64,000 bases of DNA from Planctomycetales bacterium (GCA_020427155.1 JAGQOW010000005.1:1-64000); one strand, 5' to 3'; shown: positions 29,217-40,020, counted from the first letter of the stretch. Numbers and translations are program-made. The notes: generated from the letters alone by a model not told the origin.

Positions 29217-32200
29217 TAGTCAATGAACTGGAATTCGTTAGTCAACAACAGTACTTGGGCAAGTCTCTGCCAGGGGGTAAGAAGCTTGGCGACCTGTCCC
29301 CGGAAATCGCGCTGATAGTCCCATGTCGATTGGCCGCTGCTTGCCGACGTCAGCTCAATCTTGGGCGCCCAGGTGTACGAGTCGTATCCCAACTCGCCAT
29401 TGATATCCACGATAAAGTCAATCGTGTCGCCGGGCTGGCAGTCGACGCCTGGGAGCTGGGTTTCCACTTGCGCCTGATGAATCTTCCAAGGGCCGGCAAT
29501 CGTTTTGCCGTTCAAGGCAATCCGCCCTGCGACGCCGTTGCCCTGAGCCCGATCGTGCCCAAACACTCCGTGGCAGCGGACCGTCGCCGCGGTAGAGGCT
29601 GTCCAACGAGCAACCGCCACATGCTGCAAATCGTTGCCCGGATGGCCCCCGTTGGCATTCAGCGCTACCCAGCCAACTTTGGCATCGGGCCAGTCGGCCC
29701 CCCCTTGCCATTGCTCGCCGGTCCAATGCGGCAGCTCTTCGAAGCTGGTCAGTTGCTCTTGCGTCTCGTCGTAGACGCCGTAGCCGTAACTCCAAGAAAG
29801 ATCTTGAACCGCAACTTCAGGCGTCGACTCGACATATTCCAGCGAATCGGCGAGTTCCTCGCCAGTGGGAGGCCGTTGAAGCACGGTTTGAAACAACGCT
29901 TGCACTTGGCCTGTTGGCGTGCCTGCCGAACTAGTTGCTTCGGCAACGGCTCGAGCGCAGGCAAAAACCAACGGATGATTCATCAAGAACAGCGATTGGC
30001 CGGGTACGGTCGTTCGATTGCGCGAACCGCTCGAGACGTCCGGATTCGGAAAATCGAACATGCGAAACAATCCAGGGAAATCCTCGCGGTCTAAATACGA
30101 ATAGAGGGTCCTGCGCGCGGCGTCGCCATTCATTCCCGACTTGACCGAGGGGCCGCCGATCGTCTTGTCGAGTTGCCCGGCCGTGGCCAGAAGTGCGTCG
30201 CGCAGCGATTCCCAATCCTGGCGGCGGCGATTCATTTTCCAGCAAAGCCGGTTGTCTGGATCGACCTGCTCGCACTCAGCTCGCGAATCGCTTTGCTGTT
30301 GATAGGTCGCCGAGGCCAGGATGTAGCGATGCAGCGCCTTGAGCGACCAATGGTGCTCGACCAACCAAGTCGCCAGGTGATCCAGCAGTTCCGGATGCGA
30401 GGGAGGAATGCCCTGGATTCCAAAATTGCTGGGCGTGGTCACCAGCCCGCTCCCAAAGTGGTGCTGCCAGACCCGGTTCGCGATCACTCGCGCAGTGAGC
30501 GGATTCTTTGGCGAAACGATGGCTTCGGCCAGCTGCCGCCGTCCGCTTCCAGCCTCAAAGGTCTCGTCGCTCACGTAAGCCAGATGACGCAAGAAGCGGC
30601 GCGGGACAATCTGTCCGGGTCGAGCCGGATTGCCGCGCTTGAAGACACGCGCATCGGCCAGTTGAGGAGCATCATACAACACCAGCGCTTGGGCCAACTT
30701 CACCGGGACTCCTACCTTGGCTTGATGAAGATCATCATAGAGCTTTTTAAGTTCTTCCTGCGACTCGCGATCTGGATAGAGATGAAGATTGACGAACTGA
30801 GCATACGGTGTCATCAGGGGAGAATTCCGCCCGCGCAATACTTGTCGCAACGCCTCCTTTTCGGGATCAGCCCGTTGTGCAGATTCGTTCTGACTTTCCT
30901 GGTGCTGCGGCCACTCGGCTTCGACTGCCTGAAGCAAGTTGACATAGCACAAGACGACCTCGTCGAAGGAATTAAGCTGCGAGTCTAGCAGCGCGCTCAA
31001 CACAAGCGAGTTGGCTTGCTGCTGAGCCGCCAGCGTGCGCAATACCTCGCCGCTCTGCTCGCCGAACTGCTGCGATGGGATTTTTGCCAATGCGTGCCAG
31101 GCAAGAAACACAGGATCGCCCGACTCTTCGGTGTCGGTCAGATACTGCTGCCAGAGCTGAATCATTCGCGGGAAAAGATCGCCGCCGTCGACGATGACAT
31201 CAAACTTCTCCGTCTCGGGACCTGCCCGGCTGGCTTGGGCAACTCGCAGACACTCGGCCAATCGGGCGCGGGCGCCGTCGATCATCTGGTCGAAGCGCTT
31301 TCGCCGCGAGGTTTCAAACGTCTCGCCCAACTCCCGAATCTTGGCTGCAATCTCCTCTTCGGCAGGAGAAAACTCACTCTCATGCAGAAACGGTTGCTGA
31401 ATCGGTTCGAGCGAATTGGCGAAAATGCCGTAGAGCGAATAGTAATCTTCGCTGGTGATCGGATCGTATTTGTGGTCGTGGCAGCGGGCGCAGGTCACCG
31501 TGAGGCCCATGAACCCGCGCATCACGACGTCGATCCGATCGTCAAGAATGTCTGGCAAACTGTTCTTAAAACGCGCTCCAATCGTCACGAATCCCAACGC
31601 CGCCAGGCTAGAACGATTCTGCTCGTCTTCCAGGTACAAATCTGCCGCCAGTTGTTCGCGAACAAACTGATCGAACGGCTTGTCGGCATTGAAGCTCTCG
31701 ATCACGTAGTCGCGGTAAGTATGGGCCCATTCAAACGGTTTCTTCTCGAAGAACACATAGCCCTTGGTGTCGGCATAGCGGGCCAGGTCGAGCCAGTAGC
31801 GGCCCCACCGCTCGCCATAGTGTGGCGAGGCCAGCAACTCATCGACAACATTCGCCACGCTCTGTTTATCGCCCCCTGACAAAAATGCCTCGGCCTGATC
31901 GCGCTCGACGGGCAGTCCGGTAAGGTCCCATGCCAGTCGACGGAGCAGGGTGCGGCGATCGGCAGGCGGCGATGGCGTCAACCCCTCTGCTTCCAGCCGT
32001 GCCAGAATGTAATAGTCAATCGCGTTCTTTGGCCACGCAGTTTGCTCAACTTCGGGAAGCGGAGGATTCGCAATGGGTTGAAAAGCCCAATGTCGATCAA
32101 TTCCTCGCTGTTTGTCGAGCATCTCTTGATCGATCTCTTCCGGCCAGACGGCGCCGCGACGAATCCACTCGGCCAAGATGCCGATCTGCTCTGGAGTCAG

Positions 32201-32521
32201 TTCCTCTTCGGGAGGCATCTCCAGCGATTCGCGACGAACCGCCTCGATGAGCAAGCTCTCTTCTGGTTTGCCGGGCACAAGCGCTGGTCCATTCTCCCCT
32301 CCCCGCAGCAAACCGTCGCGCGAATCCACTCGCAACTCAGAAAACTGTTTCTTCGATCCATGGCACTCGAAGCAGTGCGTTGCCAGCAAGGGTCGCACAT
32401 GGTGCTCAAAGAACTGAAGCTCTTGCCTCGCGGTCGACTCCGCATGGCCGTCGGACGCCAACGGCCCTCCAAACAGGTTCGACTCCAGCAGTATGGCGAT
32501 CAGAATCAAGAATCTACGCAT
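29216..32521 (-). CDS. PSD1 protein with C-terminal insert (pair 3)
   Basis: 1,101 residues. The signal peptide is followed by PSCyt1 (CFECH at residue 50, SLEMPPEEELT), DUF1549 with VTCARCHDHKYDP, and DUF1553 with NPLTARVIANRVWQHHFG. Unusually, a module of about 150 residues sits inside the C-terminal part, after NPDVSSGSRNRTTVPG and before the final LLTNEFQFID: YGYGVYDETQEQLTSF, GWVALNANGGHPGNDL, IALNGKTIAGPW, GDTIDFIVDINGELGYD. It looks like a beta-sandwich that might bind a ligand. First gene of the pair-3 operon and divergent from pair 4. Confidence 0.92.
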   Translation of the reverse strand: MRRFLILIAILLESNLFGGPLASDGHAESTARQELQFFEHHVRPLLATHCFECHGSKKQFSELRVDSRDGLLRGGENGPALVPGKPEESLLIEAVRRESLEMPPEEELTPEQIGILAEWIRRGAVWPEEIDQEMLDKQRGIDRHWAFQPIANPPLPEVEQTAWPKNAIDYYILARLEAEGLTPSPPADRRTLLRRLAWDLTGLPVERDQAEAFLSGGDKQSVANVVDELLASPHYGERWGRYWLDLARYADTKGYVFFEKKPFEWAHTYRDYVIESFNADKPFDQFVREQLAADLYLEDEQNRSSLAALGFVTIGARFKNSLPDILDDRIDVVMRGFMGLTVTCARCHDHKYDPITSEDYYSLYGIFANSLEPIQQPFLHESEFSPAEEEIAAKIRELGETFETSRRKRFDQMIDGARARLAECLRVAQASRAGPETEKFDVIVDGGDLFPRMIQLWQQYLTDTEESGDPVFLAWHALAKIPSQQFGEQSGEVLRTLAAQQQANSLVLSALLDSQLNSFDEVVLCYVNLLQAVEAEWPQHQESQNESAQRADPEKEALRQVLRGRNSPLMTPYAQFVNLHLYPDRESQEELKKLYDDLHQAKVGVPVKLAQALVLYDAPQLADARVFKRGNPARPGQIVPRRFLRHLAYVSDETFEAGSGRRQLAEAIVSPKNPLTARVIANRVWQHHFGSGLVTTPSNFGIQGIPPSHPELLDHLATWLVEHHWSLKALHRYILASATYQQQSDSRAECEQVDPDNRLCWKMNRRRQDWESLRDALLATAGQLDKTIGGPSVKSGMNGDAARRTLYSYLDREDFPGLFRMFDFPNPDVSSGSRNRTTVPGQSLFLMNHPLVFACARAVAEATSSAGTPTGQVQALFQTVLQRPPTGEELADSLEYVESTPEVAVQDLSWSYGYGVYDETQEQLTSFEELPHWTGEQWQGGADWPDAKVGWVALNANGGHPGNDLQHVAVARWTASTAATVRCHGVFGHDRAQGNGVAGRIALNGKTIAGPWKIHQAQVETQLPGVDCQPGDTIDFIVDINGELGYDSYTWAPKIELTSASSGQSTWDYQRDFRGQVAKLLTPWQRLAQVLLLTNEFQFID

Positions 32522-32741
32522 GTGCGATTTCCAGAGCGTGGCTTTTCAACCAGTTCTCCTATCATAGCCGATCCATGCCCGCCTGAAATGCAGGAATCCG
32601 TAGTTCTCCAAGCAGCGATCAAGCTTCGCAGCCTGAAGGAATTGGCGGAGCCAGGCCGCATCTGTTAGCATAGTCACACTGCAAAACGCTTTCGCCGCTT
32701 CGCATGAGACATCCCCTGTTTGTTCCCATAGCTTACGGTTC

Positions 32742-35700
32742 ATGGCTAGTCGTCGAACATCATGGCTCTTGGCGAGCGCGATGCTGTATAGCATCTGCGC
32801 TGAAGTTCGCGCAGCAGAAAGTGTCGACTTTGCCCACCAGGTCAAACCTCTCTTGGCACAGCAGTGTTTTGCCTGCCATGGTCCCCTGAAGCAAGAATCA
32901 AATCTGCGTCTCGACGCAGGAACGCTTATCTTGGCCGGAGGCGAAAGCGGCCCGATCGTTGTGCCGGGCCATGCCGATCAAAGCACGTTGATCGAAATTG
33001 TACGTGGCGGTGTAGCTAATGCCCAAATGCCTCCGCCGGGCGAAGGCACTCCGCTCAAGCCCGCAGAGGTGCAGCTGCTTGAGCGGTGGATCAACGAAGG
33101 AGCGAACTTTCCTGCCGACGATCGCCCTGAACTCGACCCCCGTGAGTTCTGGTCGTACCAACCTGTGGAGAGACCTGCTATTCCCACGAGTCGCACTCCC
33201 GAGGCTTCCAAGAATCCGGTCGATGCCTTTATCAATGCTCGACTTGCGGAGCACCAGCTGACGCCAGTGGCTACGGCAGATCCCTTTACGCTGCTAAGAC
33301 GGGTTTATCTGGATCTCACAGGCTTGCCACCGAATCAACAGCAGATCGAAGCATTTGCCCGCGATCCTTCCGACGCGGCTTACGAAGCAACCGTCGATCG
33401 CCTTTTGCAAAGTCCGCAATACGGCGAGCGCTGGGGCCGCCATTGGATGGATGTCTGGCGCTACAGCGATTGGTATGGCTCGACCGCTGCCAACGAGATT
33501 CGCAACAGCCAGTACCACATCTGGCACTGGCGCGATTGGATCATAAAGTCGCTCAACGAAGACAAAGGTTACGACAAGATGGTCCACGAGATGCTCGCCG
33601 CCGACGAACTTGCGCCCACCGATCGCGACGCGCTACGTGCGACAGGCTATCTAGGACGCAGCTGGTACTTGTTCAATCGTACCACCTGGCTGATCGATAC
33701 GGTCGAACACGCCAACATGGCGTTCCTGGGCGTTACCATGAAATGCGCCCGCTGCCACGATCACAAATACGACCCCATTCGGCAAACCGACTATTACCGC
33801 TTCCGCGCGTTCTTCGAACCGCACGACGTTCGCACCGATCCTTATCCAGGCGAGAGCGATGTCAAGATCAAGGGGCTGCCCAGGGTTTACGACAAAATGG
33901 TCGACGCCCCCACCTACCTCTTCCAGCGTGGCGACGAACGCAGTCCCGACAAGGAGAACCCCTTATCGCCAGGAGTCGCCGAAGCTTTCGGGACGCCGCT
34001 CGGCGATCTCAACGAAATCATCTTGCCGGTCGAGGCCCGCTATCTCGAACTCCAACCCGAATTCACCCATGTTGCCGAACAAGCGATCAAGGACCGCCTC
34101 GGCAAATCCCAAACCGCATTGGCTGACATCCAGGCACAACTCGAACCGTTGCCAGCATCGACTTCTGCTTTGCCCACTCAGCCCTGGCGGGCAGATCTGG
34201 TGCGCGAATCGGCAGCTGCGCTGTTTCAGCAATTCAACCCCGATGAAGAACTCGAGGAACATTGGGAACAGCTTGCAGGCACATGGGCCGTCGAGGAGCA
34301 GACGCTTCGTCCCGAATTGCCCGCTGCCGGTGTCACCGCTTACCTGGCAACCAAGCAAAACCACCCCCAGGACTTCTACGCCCGACTCGTCTACCGCCCT
34401 CTGGAACCCGGCACCTATCGTTCGATCGGGTTCAGCTTCGACCTTCAGCAGGTAGGCGATTCGCAGGATATTTACACTAGCACTGGCGACCAACAACAGT
34501 CGGTCCAGGCCTTTCATCGTGTCGCTGGCAAAGACGTGTATCCCAATTCAGGTATCGTTAAAACCGATTTGCAAGTTGGCGCAGAAACTACTCTCGAAGT
34601 GGTTGCGCGCGGTCGTGACTTGCGTATTTGGCTCAACGGCCAATTGAAGCTCGACTACGTCATGCCTCTCAAAAGGCAGCCAGGCAGATTTGCCGCTTGG
34701 GTCTACGCAGGGACAGCCGAGTTTCGTGAGCTCGAGATTCATGCTCTCCAGCCCTCGCCCGTCGACGCCCCACGCAGACTGAGCCAGCTCCAACTGGCCG
34801 CTCAGCTGGAACAAATGGAAATCGAAGCGATCGAAGCCGAGTTGGCCGCGCTCCGAGCCCGTGTTGCCGCCGAGCGCGCAAAATACGAGCCCGCCGACGC
34901 CGACGAGATCACGGCGCTGGCCATTGCCGCCGACAAGGCCGAAAAACGGGTCACCCATCTCCGCACGCAGCGTCAACTGATCGAGACCGATCATTACTTG
35001 CAGCTGGTCGCCAATTTCGATCCCACGGCTGCCCCGGGCGAAAGCATGTTGCTCGTAGATGCAGAGCAACTCCAAACTGCGTCTCAGGCGGCAGTCGAAG
35101 CTTCCGCAAACGCCATGGCTACGGCCACAGGCCAATACCAGCCGCTCGGCGAACCGTATCCTGCCAAGAGCACTGGCCGCCGGCTCGCCCTGGCACGCTG
35201 GATGACCGATCGCCGGAACCCCCGCACCGCCCGCGTGGCGGTCAATCACATCTGGCTGCGGCATTTCGGCCGCGCGATCGTCCCCACCGTAGCCGATTTC
35301 GGCATACGTTCTCAGCCACGCTCCCACCCCTTACTGCTCGACTGGTTGGCCGCAGAGTTGATCGAGTCGGGTTGGAGAATGAAACCGCTGCACAAGCTCA
35401 TCGTCATGTCGCAAGCCTATCGCCGATCTTCCGCCGTTGGCGATCAAGCCCACAATCTTGAATCAGACCCCGACAATACGTACCTTTGGCGAATGAATTC
35501 TCGTCGGCTAGAGGCCGAAGCCGTTCGCGACAGTATTCTTTTCGCTTCAGAACAATTAGACCCGACGTTGGGCGGCCCCACCCTGCCGCAAACCGAAGGC
35601 CACACGACCTTTCGCCGCAGTATGTACTACCAGGTCACGCCGGACAACCGCATGGATTTCCTTGCACAGTTCGACGTTGCCAGTCCCGTACAGTGTTACC

Positions 35701-36050
35701 AACGCAAAGTCAGCGTCGTGCCTCAGCAGGCTTTGGCGCTAAACAATTCGGTACTCGCGCAAAATCATGCTCGCCATTTGGCAACGTTGTTGACCGCACT
35801 CGAGCAGCGCGAGTTTATTACTCGGACGTTCTTCAAAACCCTCTCCAGACCTCCTACCGACAAAGAGCGACAGTTGTCCGTGCAGTTCCTCACCCAACAA
35901 GAAAAGCTATTGGCCGACACGGCGGCACTCACTCCGCTGCTGCCGGGCGACGAGGGAGTAACGCCTCCCGCAGCCGACGCCTCGCAGCGCGCTCGCGAAA
36001 ACTACGTCCAGGTTCTGTTCAATCACAACGATTTTGTTACCGTCCGTTAG
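32742..36050 (+). CDS. PSD1 protein with LamG-like and coiled-coil insert (pair 4)
   Basis: 1,102 residues. Signal peptide, then PSCyt1 (CFACH at residue 42, AQMPPPGE), DUF1549 (MKCARCHDHKYDP) and, after an insert, DUF1553 (NPRTARVAVNHIWLRHFG). The insert (about residues 500-700) begins with a LamG/DUF1080-like sandwich (GFSFDLQQVGDSQD, LRIWLNGQLKLDYVM, AAWVYAGTAEF) and continues with an Ala/Glu/Arg-rich coiled coil of about 80 residues. The coiled coil may set spacing or mediate dimer formation. Divergent from pair 3 with a 220-bp intergenic region. Confidence 0.92.
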   Translation: MASRRTSWLLASAMLYSICAEVRAAESVDFAHQVKPLLAQQCFACHGPLKQESNLRLDAGTLILAGGESGPIVVPGHADQSTLIEIVRGGVANAQMPPPGEGTPLKPAEVQLLERWINEGANFPADDRPELDPREFWSYQPVERPAIPTSRTPEASKNPVDAFINARLAEHQLTPVATADPFTLLRRVYLDLTGLPPNQQQIEAFARDPSDAAYEATVDRLLQSPQYGERWGRHWMDVWRYSDWYGSTAANEIRNSQYHIWHWRDWIIKSLNEDKGYDKMVHEMLAADELAPTDRDALRATGYLGRSWYLFNRTTWLIDTVEHANMAFLGVTMKCARCHDHKYDPIRQTDYYRFRAFFEPHDVRTDPYPGESDVKIKGLPRVYDKMVDAPTYLFQRGDERSPDKENPLSPGVAEAFGTPLGDLNEIILPVEARYLELQPEFTHVAEQAIKDRLGKSQTALADIQAQLEPLPASTSALPTQPWRADLVRESAAALFQQFNPDEELEEHWEQLAGTWAVEEQTLRPELPAAGVTAYLATKQNHPQDFYARLVYRPLEPGTYRSIGFSFDLQQVGDSQDIYTSTGDQQQSVQAFHRVAGKDVYPNSGIVKTDLQVGAETTLEVVARGRDLRIWLNGQLKLDYVMPLKRQPGRFAAWVYAGTAEFRELEIHALQPSPVDAPRRLSQLQLAAQLEQMEIEAIEAELAALRARVAAERAKYEPADADEITALAIAADKAEKRVTHLRTQRQLIETDHYLQLVANFDPTAAPGESMLLVDAEQLQTASQAAVEASANAMATATGQYQPLGEPYPAKSTGRRLALARWMTDRRNPRTARVAVNHIWLRHFGRAIVPTVADFGIRSQPRSHPLLLDWLAAELIESGWRMKPLHKLIVMSQAYRRSSAVGDQAHNLESDPDNTYLWRMNSRRLEAEAVRDSILFASEQLDPTLGGPTLPQTEGHTTFRRSMYYQVTPDNRMDFLAQFDVASPVQCYQRKVSVVPQQALALNNSVLAQNHARHLATLLTALEQREFITRTFFKTLSRPPTDKERQLSVQFLTQQEKLLADTAALTPLLPGDEGVTPPAADASQRARENYVQVLFNHNDFVTVR

Positions 36051-36089
36051 TCAATGGGTGATGAGTTGCTCACCAAAGGAATTACCTCC

Positions 36090-37598
36090 ATGGCGTCTGC
36101 TTCTGACAGCCAATTCGACGGCAGCCGGTGTGGCCGCGTGTCGCGCCGCTCGTTTCTTGCCGATTGTGGCATGGGATTCACCGGGCTTGCCCTGGGCGCC
36201 ATGATGCACGACCAGGGCCTTGTTTGGGCTGCCTCGGAACCTCACGCTGTTTGGCACCCCCCCACGGGCCTGCCTCACTTCGCCCCCAAGGCCAAAAGTG
36301 TCATTTGGCTATTCATGCTCGGCGGCACCAGTCATCTCGAGAGCTTCGACCACAAGCCGATGATCAATCAGTTTGCCGGCAAAACCATCGATGAATCGCC
36401 GCTCAACGATGCTGTGGTTAACTCTCCTTTCTTTCGCAAAAACGCGCGCGACTTCACCGGCGAGCCCCGCAAATTCATGGCCACGATTTTGCCCCTGCAA
36501 ACGGGCTTCAAACGCTACGGCGAGAGCGGTATCGAGGTTAGCGATTGGTGGCCCCATGTTGGCGAACACGTCGACAACATCTCCTTCATTCGTTCGATGT
36601 GGACCACCGACAACGACCACGCCGCCCAACTCCAGTTCCACACGGGTCGGCACGTGCTCGATGGCTACTTTCCTTCCATTGGTGCTTGGGTTCATTACGG
36701 GCTGGGGGCGCTCAATGAGAACTTGCCCCAGTTCATTGCGCTGGGCGATCCTCCGAAAGACTGTTGCGGGGGAGTCGCTTCGCACGGCGGCGATTATCTG
36801 GGCCCCGCCCACTCCGCAGTCCAGCTAAGTGTCGATCCGCACCGACCCTTAGCTTTCGGTTCGCCCGGCTCTCACGTTTATCTCGAAGAAAAACGCGCGC
36901 AGCTCGACTTTCTGCAGTCGCTCAACGCCGAAGCAGGCGTCGCCTATCCCGACGATCCCGAAATGCAAGCCCGCATCAAATCCTACGAGCTGGCATTCCG
37001 CATGCAGATGGCTGTGCCCGAGGTCGTCAAACTTTCCGACGAAACGCCAAGCACGCTCGCTACCTACGGTTTCAACAACGAAGTGACACGACCGTTTGCC
37101 GAAAAGTGCCTCACCGCCCGTCGTTTGGTCGAAAAGGGGGTGCGGTTCGTGCAGATCTACCACGACGGCTGGGACGCCCATTCCAAACTCAAAGAGAACC
37201 ATACTTCTCAATGCGCCCAGGTCGATCAGCCCATTGGGGCCCTGCTGGGCGATCTCCAACAACGCGGTCTGTTGGATGAAACGCTTGTCGTCTGGGCTAC
37301 CGAGTTCGGGCGCACTCCAGGCGTCGAACTTCGCGACACCGGCAGCTTCGTTGATGGCCGCGACCATCACAACTACGGTTTTTCCGTTTGGATGGCCGGC
37401 GGCGGCATCCAAGGGGGCGTCACTCACGGGGCGACCGACGAACTCGGGTTCCATGCCGTCGAAGATCGCCACTATGTCACCGACATCCACGCCACCGTAC
37501 TCAGACAATTGGGGCTCGACCCCAGGCGGCTTGAGGTGCCGGGCCAAAAGCGAATCGAAATCGATTACGGCCGTCCGATCGACGCGATCATTGCCTGA
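36090..37598 (+). CDS. DUF1501 family protein (pair 4)
   Basis: 502 residues from the ATG at 36090, which follows GGAA by about 9 bp; an upstream in-frame ATG at 36054, 3 bp after the PSD1 stop, has no visible ribosome site and is the alternative. Tat signal: [19 protein letters not shown]. Motifs: [58 protein letters not shown] and [14 protein letters not shown]. It carries an insert with [15 protein letters not shown]. Confidence 0.9.
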   Translation: MASASDSQFDGSRCGRVSRRSFLADCGMGFTGLALGAMMHDQGLVWAASEPHAVWHPPTGLPHFAPKAKSVIWLFMLGGTSHLESFDHKPMINQFAGKTIDESPLNDAVVNSPFFRKNARDFTGEPRKFMATILPLQTGFKRYGESGIEVSDWWPHVGEHVDNISFIRSMWTTDNDHAAQLQFHTGRHVLDGYFPSIGAWVHYGLGALNENLPQFIALGDPPKDCCGGVASHGGDYLGPAHSAVQLSVDPHRPLAFGSPGSHVYLEEKRAQLDFLQSLNAEAGVAYPDDPEMQARIKSYELAFRMQMAVPEVVKLSDETPSTLATYGFNNEVTRPFAEKCLTARRLVEKGVRFVQIYHDGWDAHSKLKENHTSQCAQVDQPIGALLGDLQQRGLLDETLVVWATEFGRTPGVELRDTGSFVDGRDHHNYGFSVWMAGGGIQGGVTHGATDELGFHAVEDRHYVTDIHATVLRQLGLDPRRLEVPGQKRIEIDYGRPIDAIIA

Positions 37599-37707
37599 TC
37601 GGTTTTTCCAATCTCCGCGGCAGGCATTGTCCTTCGCCTTCGGGTATCATAGGACCCTATTCCACTTGATCGACCCCCGTCGTTGTCCAGGAAAGGATTG
37701 ATTCGTG

Positions 37708-40020
37708 ATGCGCTGTACCTCTCTTGCTTGCTGTTTGTTCTCACTGCTGATATTCCCCTCGCCCGCAATCGCTGAGCGTACGACCCAGCCGCCCGAGAAT
37801 CCGCTCTACGAAACCATTGCCGATGATGTCTTCTTGCAAGAGATCAACCAGAAGATCGCGACCGACGCCCCCGTCACTTCCGTCGCTGTGTACGAAGGAG
37901 TGGTCTACGCGATTAGCGACGGAGCCCTGTTCACTTTGCAACAAGGAAAGCTCGAACCGGTTCTAGAAGCTTCTGAAGGAATGGTTAGGCTCTTCACGCT
38001 CGATGGAGCATTGTGGGGCATCACCGCAGACGCCGTCTACCGCATGAAGTACGGAGAAGTCGAAAAAGTATTCGACGAAACCATGATCGATCTTTGCGTC
38101 CATGCCGGCGCTGTGCATGGCGCCACCAAGACCGATGTCTTCCGCTTCGAAGATGGACGTTTCGTCAACCTCAAGCCGGAGTCAGGTTGGCTCACCACAA
38201 ACACCTCGATGATTATGGAGGACGGTACTCAGATCCTCGCCGACCCGGTTCTGCTGGGCAATATCCGAGCAATCGCTTCCTATGGCGAGACGCTCCACCT
38301 CTTGACCGCCGGCGGTCTCGGCCTGCTGGAAGGAGACGTCTACAACCAGGAGTTCGTCGAATGGGGCCAGCTCCCCTCGACCACTACTCGCGATCTGCTG
38401 GCCCTGGGCAGCCGGTTGTTCATCACCTCCGATCGTGGCGTGGCCGTCCTGCGCGGCACGGCTTTGACGACGATCGCAGGCGACGAGGGCTTGCCCTACG
38501 AAGACGCCACCTGCCTCGCACCAGGCTTTGCCGGCGACCTCTGGATTGGGACCACCGAGGGTGCGGTGCGCAAGCTAGGCGATGAGTATCATTACTTCGC
38601 TGCCGACCATTGGCTGCCCGGCAACCACGTTTACGACATCGCCGTCGACGGGCACAACGTCTACATCGCAACCGATGGCGGCATTGGCCTGGTTCGCTAC
38701 GAGCCCTACACGCTTCGCAAAAAAGCAGCCTACTATGAGCAAGTGGTCGAGAAGTGGGGGCACAAACGGCTTGGTTTTGTCCACAAGCTCTTCTGGAACA
38801 ATCAGGCCAACGCCTGGCTTCGCGAAGTAAGCGACAACGACGGCGGCCACACGGCGCACTATCTGGCTGCCATGTGCTTCAAGTATGCCGCCACGGGAGA
38901 TGAGTCGGCCCGCCGCGAAGCCGTCGACTCCTTCGAGGCCATGAGCTGGCTGCAATCAATCACCGGCACCGACGGTTTTTTTGCCCGTTCGATTTGGGCC
39001 GTAGACGTCGATCAGGGGCAGCGTGGCATGCGCGGCAGCGGCGGACTCCCGGCCAAGTGGTACGAAACCGACGACGGCCTCTGGATCTGGAAAGGCGATA
39101 CCTCCAGCGATGAGGTCAACGGTCATTTCTACGCGGTTTCGCTCTTCCACGACCTCGTCGCCAATGAAGAGCAAAAGAAACAAGCTGCCGGCCATCTCGC
39201 CAAGATTGCCAAACACATCGTCGACAACGGTTGGGTCCTCCGCGACATGGACGGCAAGCCGACGCGCTGGGGACGCTGGGATCCCGAGTACTTGTTGCGC
39301 CCCTACGGCTTCGAAGCTCGCGGACTCAACGGCATGGAAGCGCAAAGCTACATGTGGACCGCCTACGCCCTCTCGGGCAACCCGCTCTTCAAACAGGGAC
39401 TCGAACAACTGCTCGAATGGAACTACCACACCTACACGCCACGCGAGAAGATCACCTTTCCGCCAGAAGACGTGGTGACCTGGGACGACGAACTTGCCTT
39501 TCGGGCAATGCATCCCTTGATTACCTATTGCGATGATCCGTACCTGCGGCCAATGTATCTTCGCGGCTTAATACGCCACTGGGAGGTGCTGCGCATGCAA
39601 AAGATACCGTTCTTCAATTTCATGTACGGCGGCCTGACTGGCAACGACTGTGAAGCTGCCGAGGGGGTTAAACATCTGCGCGAGTGGTCGCTCGATACCG
39701 TCAGCCATAGCTTCCGCAATTCCCATCGCGCCGACCTTGCCACCGAACCGGGATACACTCCTTACGCCGGCGGCACGCGCGGCCTCTCGCCGCGCGATTT
39801 GGAGTGCACCTGGGGCAGTCGTTCGTCCATTCACTACGATGGCGGCGGCGCAGGCAGACAAGCCACGCCTCCTGCCGGCTGGCTGGAAGACTATTGGATG
39901 GGCCGCTATTACGGCATGATCGGCAAGCCCGCCACCGACGACCCCGCCCTCGTCTCGGTCTCGCCCGACGCGGTCGAACCCGGCGGCGCCGCACCCTACG
40001 ACGGGCCCCCTCGGCCCTAG
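37708..40020 (+). CDS. Secreted two-part protein: beta-propeller plus helical toroid-like domain
   Basis: 770 residues from the ATG at 37708 (a GTG directly before it is in frame; AAGGA lies about 12 bp upstream). A signal peptide ends at SPAIA. The first half (residues about 40-330) shows repeated blades of the kind SVAVYEGVVYAISDGALFTL, IGTTEGAVRKLG and DGHNVYIATDGGIGLVRYE, like ligand-binding propellers of hybrid sensors. The second half is helix-rich, with GLWIWKGDTSSDEVNGHFYA and WARWDPEYLLRP-type segments like an (alpha/alpha) barrel or glycosidase. No clear catalytic motif is seen. The fusion is unusual. Confidence 0.72.
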   Translation: MRCTSLACCLFSLLIFPSPAIAERTTQPPENPLYETIADDVFLQEINQKIATDAPVTSVAVYEGVVYAISDGALFTLQQGKLEPVLEASEGMVRLFTLDGALWGITADAVYRMKYGEVEKVFDETMIDLCVHAGAVHGATKTDVFRFEDGRFVNLKPESGWLTTNTSMIMEDGTQILADPVLLGNIRAIASYGETLHLLTAGGLGLLEGDVYNQEFVEWGQLPSTTTRDLLALGSRLFITSDRGVAVLRGTALTTIAGDEGLPYEDATCLAPGFAGDLWIGTTEGAVRKLGDEYHYFAADHWLPGNHVYDIAVDGHNVYIATDGGIGLVRYEPYTLRKKAAYYEQVVEKWGHKRLGFVHKLFWNNQANAWLREVSDNDGGHTAHYLAAMCFKYAATGDESARREAVDSFEAMSWLQSITGTDGFFARSIWAVDVDQGQRGMRGSGGLPAKWYETDDGLWIWKGDTSSDEVNGHFYAVSLFHDLVANEEQKKQAAGHLAKIAKHIVDNGWVLRDMDGKPTRWGRWDPEYLLRPYGFEARGLNGMEAQSYMWTAYALSGNPLFKQGLEQLLEWNYHTYTPREKITFPPEDVVTWDDELAFRAMHPLITYCDDPYLRPMYLRGLIRHWEVLRMQKIPFFNFMYGGLTGNDCEAAEGVKHLREWSLDTVSHSFRNSHRADLATEPGYTPYAGGTRGLSPRDLECTWGSRSSIHYDGGGAGRQATPPAGWLEDYWMGRYYGMIGKPATDDPALVSVSPDAVEPGGAAPYDGPPRP

